Assembly (NCBI GenBank): GCA_009829735.1
Contig: CM020618.1
Coordinates: forward strand, 22,739,346-22,803,345
Reading direction: 5' to 3'
From: Pyropia yezoensis
Lineage: Eukaryota; Rhodophyta; Bangiophyceae; Bangiales; Bangiaceae
DNA: 64,000 nt
This document shows, piece by piece, positions 21,417 to 32,267 of this stretch (position 1 is its first letter; each line of letters opens with the position of its first letter). The translations under genes were made by a program, and so were the position numbers. The notes under the pieces are model-generated. The model was not told the DNA's origin and ran no database searches. It saw only the letters and a program-made list of their open reading frames with translations.

Positions 21417-21750
21417 TGCTGCACCAGCGGCCGCCGCCGGCCCTGCCGCCGCACCGACGGCCGCCGCCGGCGCCCCCCCCCCCGCTGGCCCCCCCGCCCC
21501 CCCCCCCGACGCGGGCGCCGCGCACGTGGACAAGCGGCCGCGCGGGGCGGCCGCCCCCCCCCCTCCCCCCCCTCCCGGCGCGCCACCAACCGCCCCGGCG
21601 GCGGCGGCTGCGGCGGCGGCGTCAGCAGCGGCGGCGGCGGCGACGGCCGCCGCTGCCGCGGGCCACCGCCGCCGCGCGCGGGCACGGCGGCGGCTGCTGG
21701 CGCTCCTCGTGGCGCACAGCGACCTGTTTGTCGAGGGGCCGGGCCTGTGA
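20554..21750 (+). CDS. TAF6-like C-terminal HEAT region, partial and Ala-rich
   Basis: A 398-codon ORF. Residues about 1-130 resemble the TAF6 C-terminal HEAT domain of TFIID/SAGA: LVAVRLARSIL and AAHLLPALLTAAL match the 'LL+aLl.np...YLhqLiPa+ltc' helix pair, and AVAYGGVLTLTALGRGAVRD matches the conserved 'hYGai.gLaaLG...Vr' helix. The family's N-terminal histone fold is absent here, and 20-24 kb to the left there is only the P-loop gene and the transposon. The rest is poly-Ala/Pro with KRPRE basic patches. A 19-G run at 20998-21016 interrupts the domain, so frame and length near it are unsafe. It is either a real diverged TAF6 with an unseen 5' exon or a gene truncated by nearby insertions. 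Confidence 0.45.
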
Positions 21751-22544
21751 GGCGAGTCGCCGCCGCCACCGCTGCCGCGGGCCACTGCCGCCTGCTCCTC
21801 GTGGGCGGGCGGGGGCCGGGGGGGGGTGCGGGGGCGGGGGGGGGGGGGGAGGGGAGAGTGGGGGGGGGGGGGGTGGTTTGGGGTACGGTTTTGCGGGGGG
21901 AGGCGCGCGGAGGAGTGGGGGGTGGGCGGGGGCGGGGTTCGCATGGGAGAAGACGCACGAGGAAAGAGAACACCACAACTGGCCCACAGGGGGGTGCGCG
22001 GTCTCGGGCGTGTGGGTGTCGTACGGGGACGCGCCGTGCGCGGGGAGAGGCGCGGCGGCCGCCTCTGCAGGGGCCATCTCCACCAGCCGGACGGAGCGTC
22101 CAAGCAGCTGCGTGACGTAGCGTCCACGCAGCTGCTTGGACGCTACGTCCCGCTGGTGGGGATGGCCTTGAGGCCAGCGGCTGGCCGGCCGGCCGCCGGG
22201 CCACCGCGTCGGCGAGCCCCGCCCTACACTGGCCGTCTCACGCGCGGGCGGTGCGGTTACGCGGCGGGGGCGGGTCAGAGCGTTTCCGTCTTTTTTTTTC
22301 TTGGTTCCGCCGCGCGCGGCCACGCGCGTGCGGGAGCCGCGGCGGGGACGCGGCGGGCGGCCGCTGCCATCGCCCCCCACCTTACGCATCGGTCTGCACG
22401 GTCGGCGCCCCCCCTCCCGGCGGGTGGCGCGTCACACGCGCACGCCCGCGGGGGCGGGGGAGCGCCCCCCCCAGCCGCCACCCCCTCCCCCCCCACCCCC
22501 CCCTCCCCCCGCCGGCCTTCGGCCGGTGCGCGGCGACGCTGGCG
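21751..22544. other. Intergenic, contains a strong hairpin
   Basis: Between convergent genes. G-rich tracts at 21820-21880, then the inverted repeat described separately at 22072-22167. Otherwise nothing recognised. Confidence 0.5.
22072..22167. repeat. 43-bp inverted repeat, 10-nt loop
   Basis: Arms 22072-22114 and 22125-22167 pair with three mismatches; the inner 19 bp (GCGTCCAAGCAGCTGCGTG and its complement) are perfect. The loop is ACGTAGCGTC. As RNA this would be a long stable hairpin of miRNA-precursor size, placed between two convergent genes. Confidence 0.85.
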
Positions 22545-23669
22545 CTACCCCCGCCCCACCGCCGCCACCGCCGCCACCCCCACCCCCCCCACCGCCACCG
22601 CCGCCGCCGCCGCCACCGTTGCTGCTGACGCCCTTGACCAGCGCCGCCGCCGCGGCCGACGCACGGGCGCGGCGGCCACCCCGCGCCGCCGCCGGTGACG
22701 AGACTGGCCGCCCCGGGGAGGGCGCCGCCGCCGCCGCCGCCGCCGCCGCGGGCACCGACGCGGGCCGGCCGCCGGCGTCCCCCCCCCTGCCGTCGGTGGC
22801 GCCAGGGCTTGGCGGCGCCCCCCCGCCCGCAGCGTCCGCCGCCCACCCCCAGCTCCCCGACGTGCGGTCGCTGCCCCCCCCTCCGCCACCCCCCCCCCGC
22901 CACCACCGTCGCCCCCACCGCTGCCGCCGCTGTCTCCCCCCCCCCCCGCCCCCCCCTCCCGTGACGTCCGCCCCCACGAGGACGATCCATCCGCCGACAC
23001 GGACGCCCCCGCCCCCCCCGCCGCCTGCCTGGCCGCCACCCGCGCCAGGTGCCGCGCCTCCTCTGGCCCCACCGCCCGCGCCGCCGCCTCCCGCGCCTCG
23101 TAGCCGTCGAGGACGCCCTTGAGGCCGACGGCGGGTGCGCTCCCCACCACCGCTTCCAGCACCGGCGGCGCCCGGGCCGCCGCCTCGAGCGCCTCGTACC
23201 CGTCGAGGACGCCGCGGAGGCCCGGCGCGGGGCCGCCCCCCACCACCGCCTCGAGGACTGGCGGCGCCCGCGCGGCAGCGTCCCGCGCTTCGTACCCGTC
23301 GAGCACCGCACGGAGGGCGGCAGGCGGCTGGGGGGCGGCCACCGACACCAGCGGGGGGGGGGTGTGGGCGGCCGCGTCCTTGGCCTCAAAGTACCCTACC
23401 GCGCCCAGAACCGACGGGGTCGTGCGGAGGGCGCCGCCGCCGTCCCGGCCGTCGCCGCCGCCGCCGTCGGCGCGGCGGGCGGCTTCACGGCGGGCCAGCT
23501 CGGCGCGCGCCGCGGCCATGGTCGCACCCGCGTTGGCCGACGAGGGGGGGGTGCCGCCGCCACTGCCGCCGCCGCTACCAAGACCGCCGACGCCGCCAGA
23601 GCTGCGCGGCGGCAGGGGGGGGAGGGGGGACGGCAGGGGAGGCGGGGACTTGGAGAACAGGCACCCCAT
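22545..23669 (-). CDS. Putative N-acylated protein with three 32-aa repeats, unknown function
   Basis: I place the start at 23669 (MGCLFSKSP), although the frame is open upstream to 24437, because Met-Gly-Cys is the classic N-myristoylation/palmitoylation signal and suits a peripheral membrane protein. A Pro/Gly linker follows, then a helical stretch (AARAELARREAARRA) and three tandem copies of a unit containing GVLDGYEAREAAARA and PPVLEAVVG. The units repeat exactly every 96 bp around 23080-23360. The C-terminal part is Gly/Arg-rich and may be out of frame or untranslated. The family is unknown to me. Confidence 0.5.
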   Translation of the reverse strand: MGCLFSKSPPPLPSPLPPLPPRSSGGVGGLGSGGGSGGGTPPSSANAGATMAAARAELARREAARRADGGGGDGRDGGGALRTTPSVLGAVGYFEAKDAAAHTPPPLVSVAAPQPPAALRAVLDGYEARDAAARAPPVLEAVVGGGPAPGLRGVLDGYEALEAAARAPPVLEAVVGSAPAVGLKGVLDGYEAREAAARAVGPEEARHLARVAARQAAGGAGASVSADGSSSWGRTSREGGAGGGGDSGGSGGGDGGGGGGVAEGGAATARRGAGGGRRTLRAGGRRQALAPPTAGGGTPAAGPRRCPRRRRRRRRRPPRGGQSRHRRRRGVAAAPVRRPRRRRWSRASAATVAAAAAVAVGGVGVAAVAAVGRG

Positions 23670-25647
23670 GGTGGGGGGGCCACCGCGCCGTGCGCAAGCC
23701 GCGGCGACGACAAAAGGGGAGGGAGAGGGAGGGCGAGGGGGGGGGGTGGGTGCCCCTGTTGCCCAAGCGCGCGGCCACCGGCAAGCAGCGTCAAGACGGC
23801 GCCGCCGAGGAGGGCCGCTCTCCTCCCCCACTGCCGCACCGCTCCAGCCAGCCGCGGCGCGACCAGGGGATGCAACAACAGCGCCCCCTCCCGCTCTCTC
23901 TCGACGGGAGCGGGGTAGAACACCTGGTCGCGACGGCAGCAGGGGAATAGGCGGTGGGGGGGGAGGGTGGAGGGGGGGGGGATGGAAGGGAGGGGAGGAG
24001 ACAGGGATGACACACCTGGTCCAAACGCCACGATGTGAGGTGGCGGTGGCGAACAAGGGAAGCACCCGACACTTGTCCTTGCCTGCCCGCCCAGCGCCAC
24101 GACACCCCCTCCCCCCCCCACTCGGTCCGTGCGGAGATACACGGCAGGGGGGAGGACGCACAGCTGCCGCCGCCCGCGCCCTTCCTCTGGCTCCGGCAGA
24201 GCAAGCAGGGTCGCCGCCGGCGGGGAGCCTCCCGCCGGCAGTCGCAGATGGCCACGCGGGGGTGCCGCACCGCACCCGGCCCACCCCGGCGGGCCCTCGC
24301 CCCCCGCCCCTCGCCGGCGCGCCGCGCACGGCACCGGGCCACGGGGGTAAACAGGGAAAGAATAAAGGCGGGGGGCAGAGGGAAAGGGGGGGTGGCGGCA
24401 GCACGCGGCACCGCCTTGGCCCCACACACCCGCCCACACACGCGCACCCGTCCCTCTGCCAACCTTCGCCCCTTTCCCCCGCTCACACACACACGAGCCT
24501 CTTTTCGCCGCAGCTATCGTTTTTGTTGTCATCACAGTGGCGCGCGGGTGGGGGGGGCGGCGGCGGCGACGGGCGAGCGCGTCGCTGACGGGAAGGGCCA
24601 GACACCCACGCGCAGGCGCAGCGACCGTGGCGAAATCCGGGCGTCTGCAGAGACCGCCGACAGTGGTGGGCGCGCTCATCAGCGCGGGGAGGAGGGGGCA
24701 CCCTCCTCTCCACCTCGGGGTGACCCATCGGACAACCACGGGTGACCGGGAGGGGCGGGTGGTAAGGAGCAGCGGGCGGCGCCCGTGCCGCGCAGCCGGC
24801 GCGCCCACGCTCGGCCACACCCCACCCACCGACGCACGGGAGCGGCCTCACGTCACCCCCCCGCACTCTGCCGCCGTGAGCAATTTCGGCGGGGGAGGGA
24901 GGGCGAGCGCCGCGCTTGGTCTCCCATGCCCGAAGTGGACAGCCGGGCCACGCCAGACCACCGGCCGGAGAAAGTGGACGTCCGCCGCGCCAGTGGGGAG
25001 AGAGGGAGAGAGAGGGGAAGGTGCGCGCCGGCACCGCCCCCGCGGTGACGGGGGGGGGGGATCCCCCCCGGGGAGGGCCGTGGCCCGCCGCCGACGACGG
25101 GCGCGGCGGCGTCAACGTATGCATAGGAGATAGGCCCTACCGTCGATCCCCCACCCACTCCCGCCCGCTGCTGACCAATACGCGAGGACAGCGCTGCCCA
25201 CCCCCGCCGTCTGGTGTGTGGGCGCAAATGTGGCCGCGGCCGACGGGCCGTCGCTTGCGATGGAGTTTCGGCTGCCAGCGCCACGCGACACGAGCGTCAC
25301 GCGGGGAGAGGGGCTCCCAAGGAGGCAGGAGGGAGGGGAGTGGCTTGTGTGAGCAAAAAATGGTGCACGGGGGGGGGAGGCGGAAAGAGAGGAGGCGGGG
25401 TGACCCCACCGTACCTACCGTACCCTGCACGGGGTTGGGGAGCCGTGGCGCCACAGGGGCTGACGGGTGGACCCACGGTGAATCCTATGAAAAGGGTGCG
25501 GGTCCCAGACGGACCGCAATGGGCGCAATGGCGTCGCCGCCATGGACTTCAGAGCGAAACAACTTGGAGAGTTGTCTAAATACATGGTGGTTGCAGGCCA
25601 CTAGCCGAGATCACGCAGACACCGCCGCACGACTACTGTAAATACAG
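23670..25647. other. Low-complexity intergenic region
   Basis: Purine-rich and pyrimidine-rich stretches and short G runs. Open frames occur on both strands because of the base composition; I recognise no domain. Confidence 0.5.
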
Positions 25648-26094
25648 TATTGCAGTTCCCCGAATTTTGTCTCATGGAGACAAGAGCAATAGAGTGACAA
25701 CAAGGCCATGAGCCAACCGCGTGCTGGGACCTCGCAGCGGACCAATAGCGTGCTGTAAGGCTTTCCTTGTAATCTAGCGATGATTGGCTGTAGTCGCGGC
25801 GGATCTGGTACTGAATGCTGGTTGGTCAGGCAGCTGTTGTTTTCTCTCACGATCTCGGCGGATTTCCCTCTATCTCGGCCCGATCCACTCGAGAACACTT
25901 GGAGAGGTCGCAGCTGCTTCATGTGATGCCTGTTCCCTCTTAGATGTGGGCAGAAATCTCGAGAAAGTCTCTGCTTCCACACTAACGCGGAGCACTCATT
26001 GGCCAATAGTGAGCCATCTGAAGCATGCCATTGGCCTGTTGTGGGCCTGTTGTTGTTATTGTCGCCATGAGACAAAATTTGGGGTACTGCAATA
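25648..26094. mobile_element. MITE-like element, 447 bp, 30-bp terminal inverted repeats
   Basis: Left end TATTGCAGTTCCCCGAATTT and right end its complement, pairing over about 30 bp with two mismatches; weaker pairing continues inward (CAA-rich stretches). The ends start with TA, which could be a TA target duplication. No coding capacity. Base composition is markedly less GC-rich than the flanks, as expected for an insertion. Confidence 0.65.
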
Positions 26095-26179
26095 CCATAA
26101 GCGGGTTGCGGTGCAAGGTATGTACTGTACATACTGCCTCGATCAGGGAAGAAGAGGGACGGAACGAGAAAAAAACTAG

Positions 26180-26919
26180 ATATGGTGCTTTTCCCAAAAA
26201 TGGCCACATCGGTGTGCAACGCAACCTTTGACGGGTCCTCGACACCGCCCCTGGATGGCCTTCCAGGCGTGTCACACGTCCGCCGGACTTTCGCGTAGCT
26301 CCATTGTGTTGGTAAGTAGTGCTAGTTGTGGGGGTCACGTGCTCGGCGATGGCCAGATCGCGGGCTTCCGGGGACCACTGCGCAAACCGTGTCCCGGGTT
26401 GCGATGGACCGGTAAAATGGGCGAGGTGGTTCCAGTCCGGTTTGCTAATGCAGAGCCCGGGTTGTTAACTATGTGGCCTCACGACTCCCCCAGGCCTTCA
26501 TGGTTATTGGCTGCTTGACTCTCAGAGGCGGACCGAGGTCGATCCGTGAAACCAGGCCGGGTCTTCCAGTGCGGGTTGCGGCCTGCGAGTGCTGGTTGCG
26601 GGCGCTTCCGGCAACATGAGAAAACGTGTCGACCATACGATTGGTCAATGCAGTCACGAGGCTGGTCTTGCAACGTGTGCTGATTTGATTGCTCAGCGTG
26701 CGTGGGCAGATGGCTCACTTGACGTGCCCAACCGTCACCTTCTCTGGAGCTCCGTGCATCACAGTCCGTGGCCGGTGCGATCTGCGCGCTCTATGCCCTG
26801 CCATTGGCTGCACATATTGTGGACCAGTCCCGCGATCAAGTGGGCCAGAAACTGTTGCTGTTTGCATCAAAGGTTGCGTTCCCACACCGATGTGGCCATT
26901 TTTGGGAAAAGCACCATAT
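26180..26919. mobile_element. Second inverted-repeat element, 740 bp, ~52-bp ends
   Basis: 26180-26231 and 26867-26919 are inverted copies (outer end ATATGGTGCTTTTCCCAAAA) with one mismatch and a 1-nt length difference. The interior has no ORF of interest. It lies 85 bp from the previous MITE-like element. No clear target duplication. Confidence 0.65.
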
Positions 26920-27157
26920 GTGGATATCAAGTCAAGAGCGCCTCCGAGGAAACCAGCAACAAAGTGGCGACAACAAAGAGAAACGGAGTGCGGGGTACAG
27001 AATCCCGGATATAGACCCCACAACCAGCCAGCCAGCGCACGCCACCGCCCACGCGTCGAGCCGTCCCTGCCGTCGATAACCGTGGCAGCAGCCGCGCTGC
27101 GCCAACGACGAACGGCCGCCTCTACGGCGACGCGTCGTCATCCAACATGCGTTTGTA

Positions 27158-27790
27158 TCAACCAAAAGAGTTACCAGCAGAGGCGTCCTCGCCACCTGGC
27201 GCCCCTCCCTCCCCGTCGACCGGCGCCACCGCCGCCCCGTCTACACCGTCGACCGCCGCCGCCGCCGCCCCGTCTGCCCCGTCGACCGCCACCGCCCCGC
27301 CCGCCCGGTCGACGGCCGCCGCCGCCGCCGCCGCCGTCGCCGTCGCCCCAACCCCCGCCACGGCGCCGTCATGGGCGCCTGCAACACGTGTTCCTGCTCC
27401 GCCGCCGCCGTCGCCGCCGCCGCCGCCGCCCGCACCGCTGCCGCCCGCCCCACTGCCGCCCGCCCCACTGCCGCCCGCTCCGCTGGGGCCACCGGCGGCC
27501 ACACCAGCGGCCGGGCGCAGCGGCACGGGGCGCAGCGGCCCCGTGTCCACGATCCCCCCCTCCCCGTCGGGCAGCTCCACGGCGGCGTGGCGCCGCCGCC
27601 AGTGCGTGTCGGCAGGCGCCCGCGCGTTCCAGCCCCCCCCACACGCGGTGCACCGGTAGCGCCAGACGCCCCGGTGGACGTTCCAAAAGTGGAACCGGCG
27701 GCCGCTGGGGGCGGCGGCCCACGTACACGGAGCGCCCCGCCCGCGCCGGCGCTGGCGGCGCGCGTCGGCGGCGGCCCGGCGGGCGGCCAC
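27158..27790 (-). CDS. Possible C2H2-like zinc-finger ORF, unknown
   Basis: A 210-codon ORF. Near residues 45-70, WRYRCTACGGGW is followed by DTHWRRRH, giving Cys-x2-Cys ... His-x4-His spacing like a single zinc finger. The rest is Ala/Gly-rich with short VDG(A/V)DGA repeats. It overlaps, in another frame, the longer Gly/Ala ORF to its right, so it may be the last exon of that gene or a separate gene. The zinc finger is visible; everything else is uncertain. Confidence 0.4.
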   Translation of the reverse strand: MAARRAAADARRQRRRGRGAPCTWAAAPSGRRFHFWNVHRGVWRYRCTACGGGWNARAPADTHWRRRHAAVELPDGEGGIVDTGPLRPVPLRPAAGVAAGGPSGAGGSGAGGSGAGGSGAGGGGGGDGGGGAGTRVAGAHDGAVAGVGATATAAAAAAAVDRAGGAVAVDGADGAAAAAVDGVDGAAVAPVDGEGGAPGGEDASAGNSFG

Positions 27791-27799
27791 CGCGACAGC

Positions 27800-29460
27800 C
27801 CGGCGGCCGCGGCTTGGGCCCCCGCCCCCGCGCCGGCGAAAGTACCCGCTGGGGGTGCAACGGGCTCAACCACAAAGAGGGCCACGGCGGCGGCCACGGC
27901 ACGAGCCCCCGCGCGGCGGTGGTCGTGGGCGCTGACCAGCCACGCGGCACCGACCCGGGCGCCGCCGACACTCCCAGTGTCCACCAGACGTCTACCGTCG
28001 TTGTTGCCCCAGATACGGCCACCACCCACGCCGCCACCTCCCTGGCGGGCAACAGTAGCAGCCGGCGCGACAGCCGGGACGGCCGCGGCGGTGCTATCAC
28101 CAGATGGCGACGCCACAGGCACACCCACAGACGGGGCCGCGGCGGCGGCCACGCCGCTGGGCCCCGTACGGCGGTGGTGGATGGCGCTGTCCAGCGTCGC
28201 GGCACTGTCACGGCCGCCACCGTCACCGCCATTGTGTAAGGTGCTCGAAAGACGCGCCCCGCCGCCGTTCCCCCGGTCACGGCCACCACCAACGCGGCCA
28301 CCTTGCTGGCGGGCTACGGAAGCAATCGACGCAGCAGCAGCGGCGGGCGCGCCGGGCGCGGCGGGGATAGCACCCGTTGGGAGCACAGCGGGCATGTCCA
28401 GCGACGGGGCCGCCGCGGTGACCACGTCGCCAGCATCCACACGACGGTGGTCATGCGCGCCGCACGGCAGTGCGGCGCCGTCCCGGGTGGCGTCGCTACC
28501 GCCGTCACCCGCGTCATCCACGCGATGCGCTCGTGCTCCGCCGCCATCCCGCCGGTCCCCGGCACCACCTACGTCGCCATCTCGCTGGCGGGCCACGGAA
28601 GCGGCCGGCGCAACAGCCGAAGCAGGCGCGGCGGCGACGTCACCCGTTCGGGACGCAAGGGGCTCACGCACGGGCGGAACCGCGGCGGCGGCCACGCCGC
28701 CACCATCCGCACGGCGGTGGACGTGGGGGCTGCCCGGCAACGCGGCACCCTCCTGGGCGCCGCCACCGCCGTCGTCCACAAGACGTCGTCCGCCGCCGAC
28801 ACCCCCATGAAGGTCACCGCCAACGCCGCCACCTCGCGGAGCCGCGGCGGCGGCCACTCCACCAGCATCCGCTCGACGGTGGTCGTGGGCGCTGCCATCG
28901 TCGTGGGGATGGTCGCGGACGCTGCCACGGTCCTGGTCGCCGCCGTCATCGCCGTCGTCCACCTTGTCCTCAACACGTGTTCCACTACCGTCACCCCCGT
29001 CACGGCCGCCACCAACGTGGCCACCTTGCTGGTGGGTCACGGAAGCAACCGGCGCAGCAGCCGCGGCAGCCGCGGCAGGCGCAGAAGGCGCGGCAGGCGC
29101 GGCGGGCGCGGCGGGCGCGGCGGGCGTGGCGGACACAAAACCCGTTGAGGGTGCAACGCGCACACCCAGCGACGCGGTCTCGACGGCGGCCACTCCACCA
29201 GCATCCGCTCGACGGTGGTCGTGGGCGCTGCCACCGTCGCGGGGCTGGTCGCGGACGTTGCCACGGTCGTGGCCACCGCCGTCACCGCCGCCATCCACCT
29301 CTTCCACCACATGACGCGCCCCGCGGTCGTCCCCCCGAGCACGGCCACCACCACCGCCGCCACCTCGCTCACAGGCCAAGGAAGCAGACAGCGCCACAGC
29401 CGCGGCGACCGCGGCGGCGAGATCCCCCGTTGGTGGCGCCCCGCCTGCAGCTGCGTCGCC
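27800..29460 (-). CDS. Repeat-rich Ala/Gly/Asp ORF, unknown function
   Basis: Part of a very long open frame (27241-30333). At least five diverged repeats of roughly 250-330 bp are visible. Each carries a block like HDHRRADAGGVAAA, a variable Pro/Val segment, an Ala-rich spacer and a block like VARQQGGRVGGGRDRGNGG. Repetition at both the protein and DNA level suggests expansion by unequal crossing-over. Frames change to the left (27158-27790) and the right end dissolves into poly-Gly codons, so the limits are only the repeat region. It may be a structural or secreted protein or a coding-like minisatellite. Confidence 0.35.
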
Positions 29461-29513
29461 GTCGGCGGCGCGCGCGGGGGACGGCCCAGGCGGCGGCGAC
29501 GTCTGGGCGGCGC

Positions 29514-29547
<34 letters not shown>

Positions 29548-30773
29548 GTCGGAAGGGGCGGGCGCAGCCGCCGCCTGCGCGGCCGCCGCACGGCGCGGTC
29601 GGGGACGCAGCCGCGGCGGCCGCGGGGCTCGACTCCCCACCGCCGTGGCGGCGGCCGCCGGCGGTGGCGCCGCCGCTGCGCCGCTGCCGCCGCCGCCACC
29701 ACCGCTGCCGCCAGTACCACTACCACCGCTGCCGTCGCCGCCGCCACCACCACCACCGCCGCCGCCGCCAACACCGCCGCCGCCGCCGCCACCACCACCG
29801 CCGCCGCCGCCGCAACCGCCGCCGCCGCCACCGCCGTCGGCGTCCATGATGCCCGCCACAGTCGCCAACAGTCCAACAACGTCCCCGTCGTCGGGCGGCA
29901 GCTTGGTGCCCCAACCCGCCTGTCGCCCCCCCGCCCATGCCGCCCCACGCCGCCGACGGCACCCCCCCGCGAGGGGCCGTCGGGCGCGCGCGCGCGTGGC
30001 GGGGCGGCGGCGGCGCCAGAAAAGAGGGCGGCGGCACAGCGGCGGCGGCCACTCGCGGCGGGGTGGGTGGGCGTGGCGGCAGCACAGCGGCGGCGGGCAG
30101 AGCCACGGCTGTGGCCGCCGCGACAACGCGGCGGGCGCACACCGACGCGGGGAGGGAGCCAGGGGAGTGCCGTCTGCCCGCGGTGGCGCTCGGCGGCCGC
30201 CCGCCCGCCCGCCCGCCCGCCCGCCCGCCCGTGTCCCCGACGCCGCCGCCTTCCACGCCGCCCTCTCCACACTCCTCCCCCCCCTCCCCCCACCTCCCCC
30301 CCCCCCCCCTCCCCCCCCCGTCCGCCTGCCCACCCGGTGCTACCCGGACGCGCCCCTTCCCTTGCCAACCACCCCACCACCGCTCCCGTCCATCCCCCGT
30401 GGATGCCACCGCAAAACGGCCGCACGGCGACCGCCCACACCCCTCTCCCCAGAGGGAGGAGGGGGGGGTGGTGCAGGGTGCGGGGCGGGAGAAAGGAGGG
30501 GGAAGAAGAAAAACCGCCAACCCCCCTCCCCCCTCCCACCGCCTGGTCACCAGCCGGGCGCAACTGTCAATGGACGGCGGCTGCAGCTGGCTGCCGGCAG
30601 CCAGGCACATGCCCCGCTCACCGCGCGCGGGGGATCAGCCGTATGTAGCCCCCGGTCCCCCCCGCACGGGCCTTGACTGCCTCCGCTTCCCTTCCACGCC
30701 TCCTCCCCGGCGGTTTGAACGAGGCACCAAGACGCCGGCACGGCCCCCAGCCCCACGCGCGTGGGTGCGCCTA

Positions 30774-30806
<33 letters not shown>

Positions 30807-31288
30807 ACGCCGTCGCCACCTCGCCGTCTGGGGACGGGGCCGCCCTGGGGGGCACTCCCCCCCCCCCCTCTTTTTTTTCTGTTTTTTTTTTTTTTTGCAC
30901 GCCACCGACCTCCCGCGCGCGCGCGCGCGCGTGGGCGTGGCCATAGGGGGCGGCGGGGGGGGGGAGGGGGCATGGCGTTGTTCCCAGCCGCACCCCCCCC
31001 CCCCCCCCCCCTCCAACCACCATTCCCACCGTCGCTGGCAGTCGCCGCCCCCTGCTTCCGCGGGAACGGCGGCGCGGGCAAAAAAAAAAAAGGAAATAGG
31101 AAAACGCTCTGCCGCGGTGCCTATGGGAGCGCGGCTGTCCCCAACACCCTGGCGGCGGGGTAAAGGGGTAGCCGCGTGCGTGTCGGCGGCAGAGTGGGGG
31201 GTTGGTGGCGGTGGTGGCGGCGGTGGTGGCGGCGGCGGCGGCTGCTGCGCACGCCGCGTGCTCGACAGACGGGCGGCAGGCGAAGCGG

Positions 31289-31322
<34 letters not shown>

Positions 31323-32267
31323 AGGCACCACGCAAGCGCCAGCGGGGGAGCCGACGGCGCGCAGCGGCGGCTGCACGTCACGGTAGGGGGCTACGGGCGC
31401 GCGCCGTGGGCGGCGAGCCCAAAACCGACCGCGGCGGGCGCGGGGATCCACGGGCCCCGCCGTCGCAGGGGTTGGCTGGCGGGCGGGGTAGGTACGCGCC
31501 GCCGTGGCCACAGCCGCCGCCGTCCAGGCGGCAGCGCGTCGCCCGTCCATGACGGGAGGGGCTAGAGGCAGACGGGAAAGAAAAAGAAAGAAATAAGAAA
31601 GGGCACGAGACAAAAGGAGAATGGGACACGACGGTGGGGGGGTGTGTGGCGGCGGGGGGAGGGCGAGGGGGGGTACTGGCGGTGAAGGAGGCTAGGGGTT
31701 GGAAGAGGGGGGCGGGCGAGCCCCGTGTGCAAAACCAAAGGGGCCAAGCCACCCGCCACGCCTGCCCACCACGACGGTCCCCCCCCCCCCCCCCCCCCCC
31801 CCCGCGCGCAGCCGCGGAGATGACCGCACCTGCGCCGCCCCTCCATCCCCCCTGCTCCTCGCCCCTGCACCCTCCGTCCACCCCCGTCGGGGTGACCGCG
31901 CCACCGCCAGCGGGGGCGGCGGCCGCAATCCCGCCGCCGCCGCCGCCGCCGGCCGCGAGACACACGCCCCCGCGGGGGCGGACACGGGACACGCCTTGCC
32001 ACCGCCGGCGGGGGCGCCAGGGCGGCAAACGCCAAGGGTGGAACGCACAAACCACAGCCACCCCTGGTATCCTCCCCCCCCCCCCCCCCCCCCCCCCCCG
32101 CCCCCCCGGCCCGACACCGTCGCCCTCGTCCTCCTCCCGCCGCCCCCTCGCCGCACCCACCAGTTGTCATCCCCGCCCGTCACCGACACAAATACTACTC
32201 ACGCTGCCGCCCCGCCATCCCCCTTCCCCCCTTGACACGTCCCCTCCCCTCCACTCCAGGTCCCAGT
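29461..32267. other. Simple-sequence-rich region without supported genes
   Basis: Triplet-type CCG/CCA repeats (29640-29850), GCCCGCCC repeats near 30200, and homopolymers including 32 G at 31290-31321, 25 C at 31779-31803 and 26 C at 32074-32099. ORFs here are composition artefacts. Confidence 0.6.

Noticed and set aside
20142-22127. 661-codon minus-strand ORF opposite the TAF6-like fragment
   Set aside because: Ala/Pro/Arg low complexity created by GC-rich codons; no domain, and the + strand has recognisable homology.
29037-32170. Several 250-510-codon ORFs on both strands
   Set aside because: They run through CCG/CCA repeats and homopolymers, giving poly-Pro, poly-Gly or poly-Arg in every frame. 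None has a folded-looking segment.
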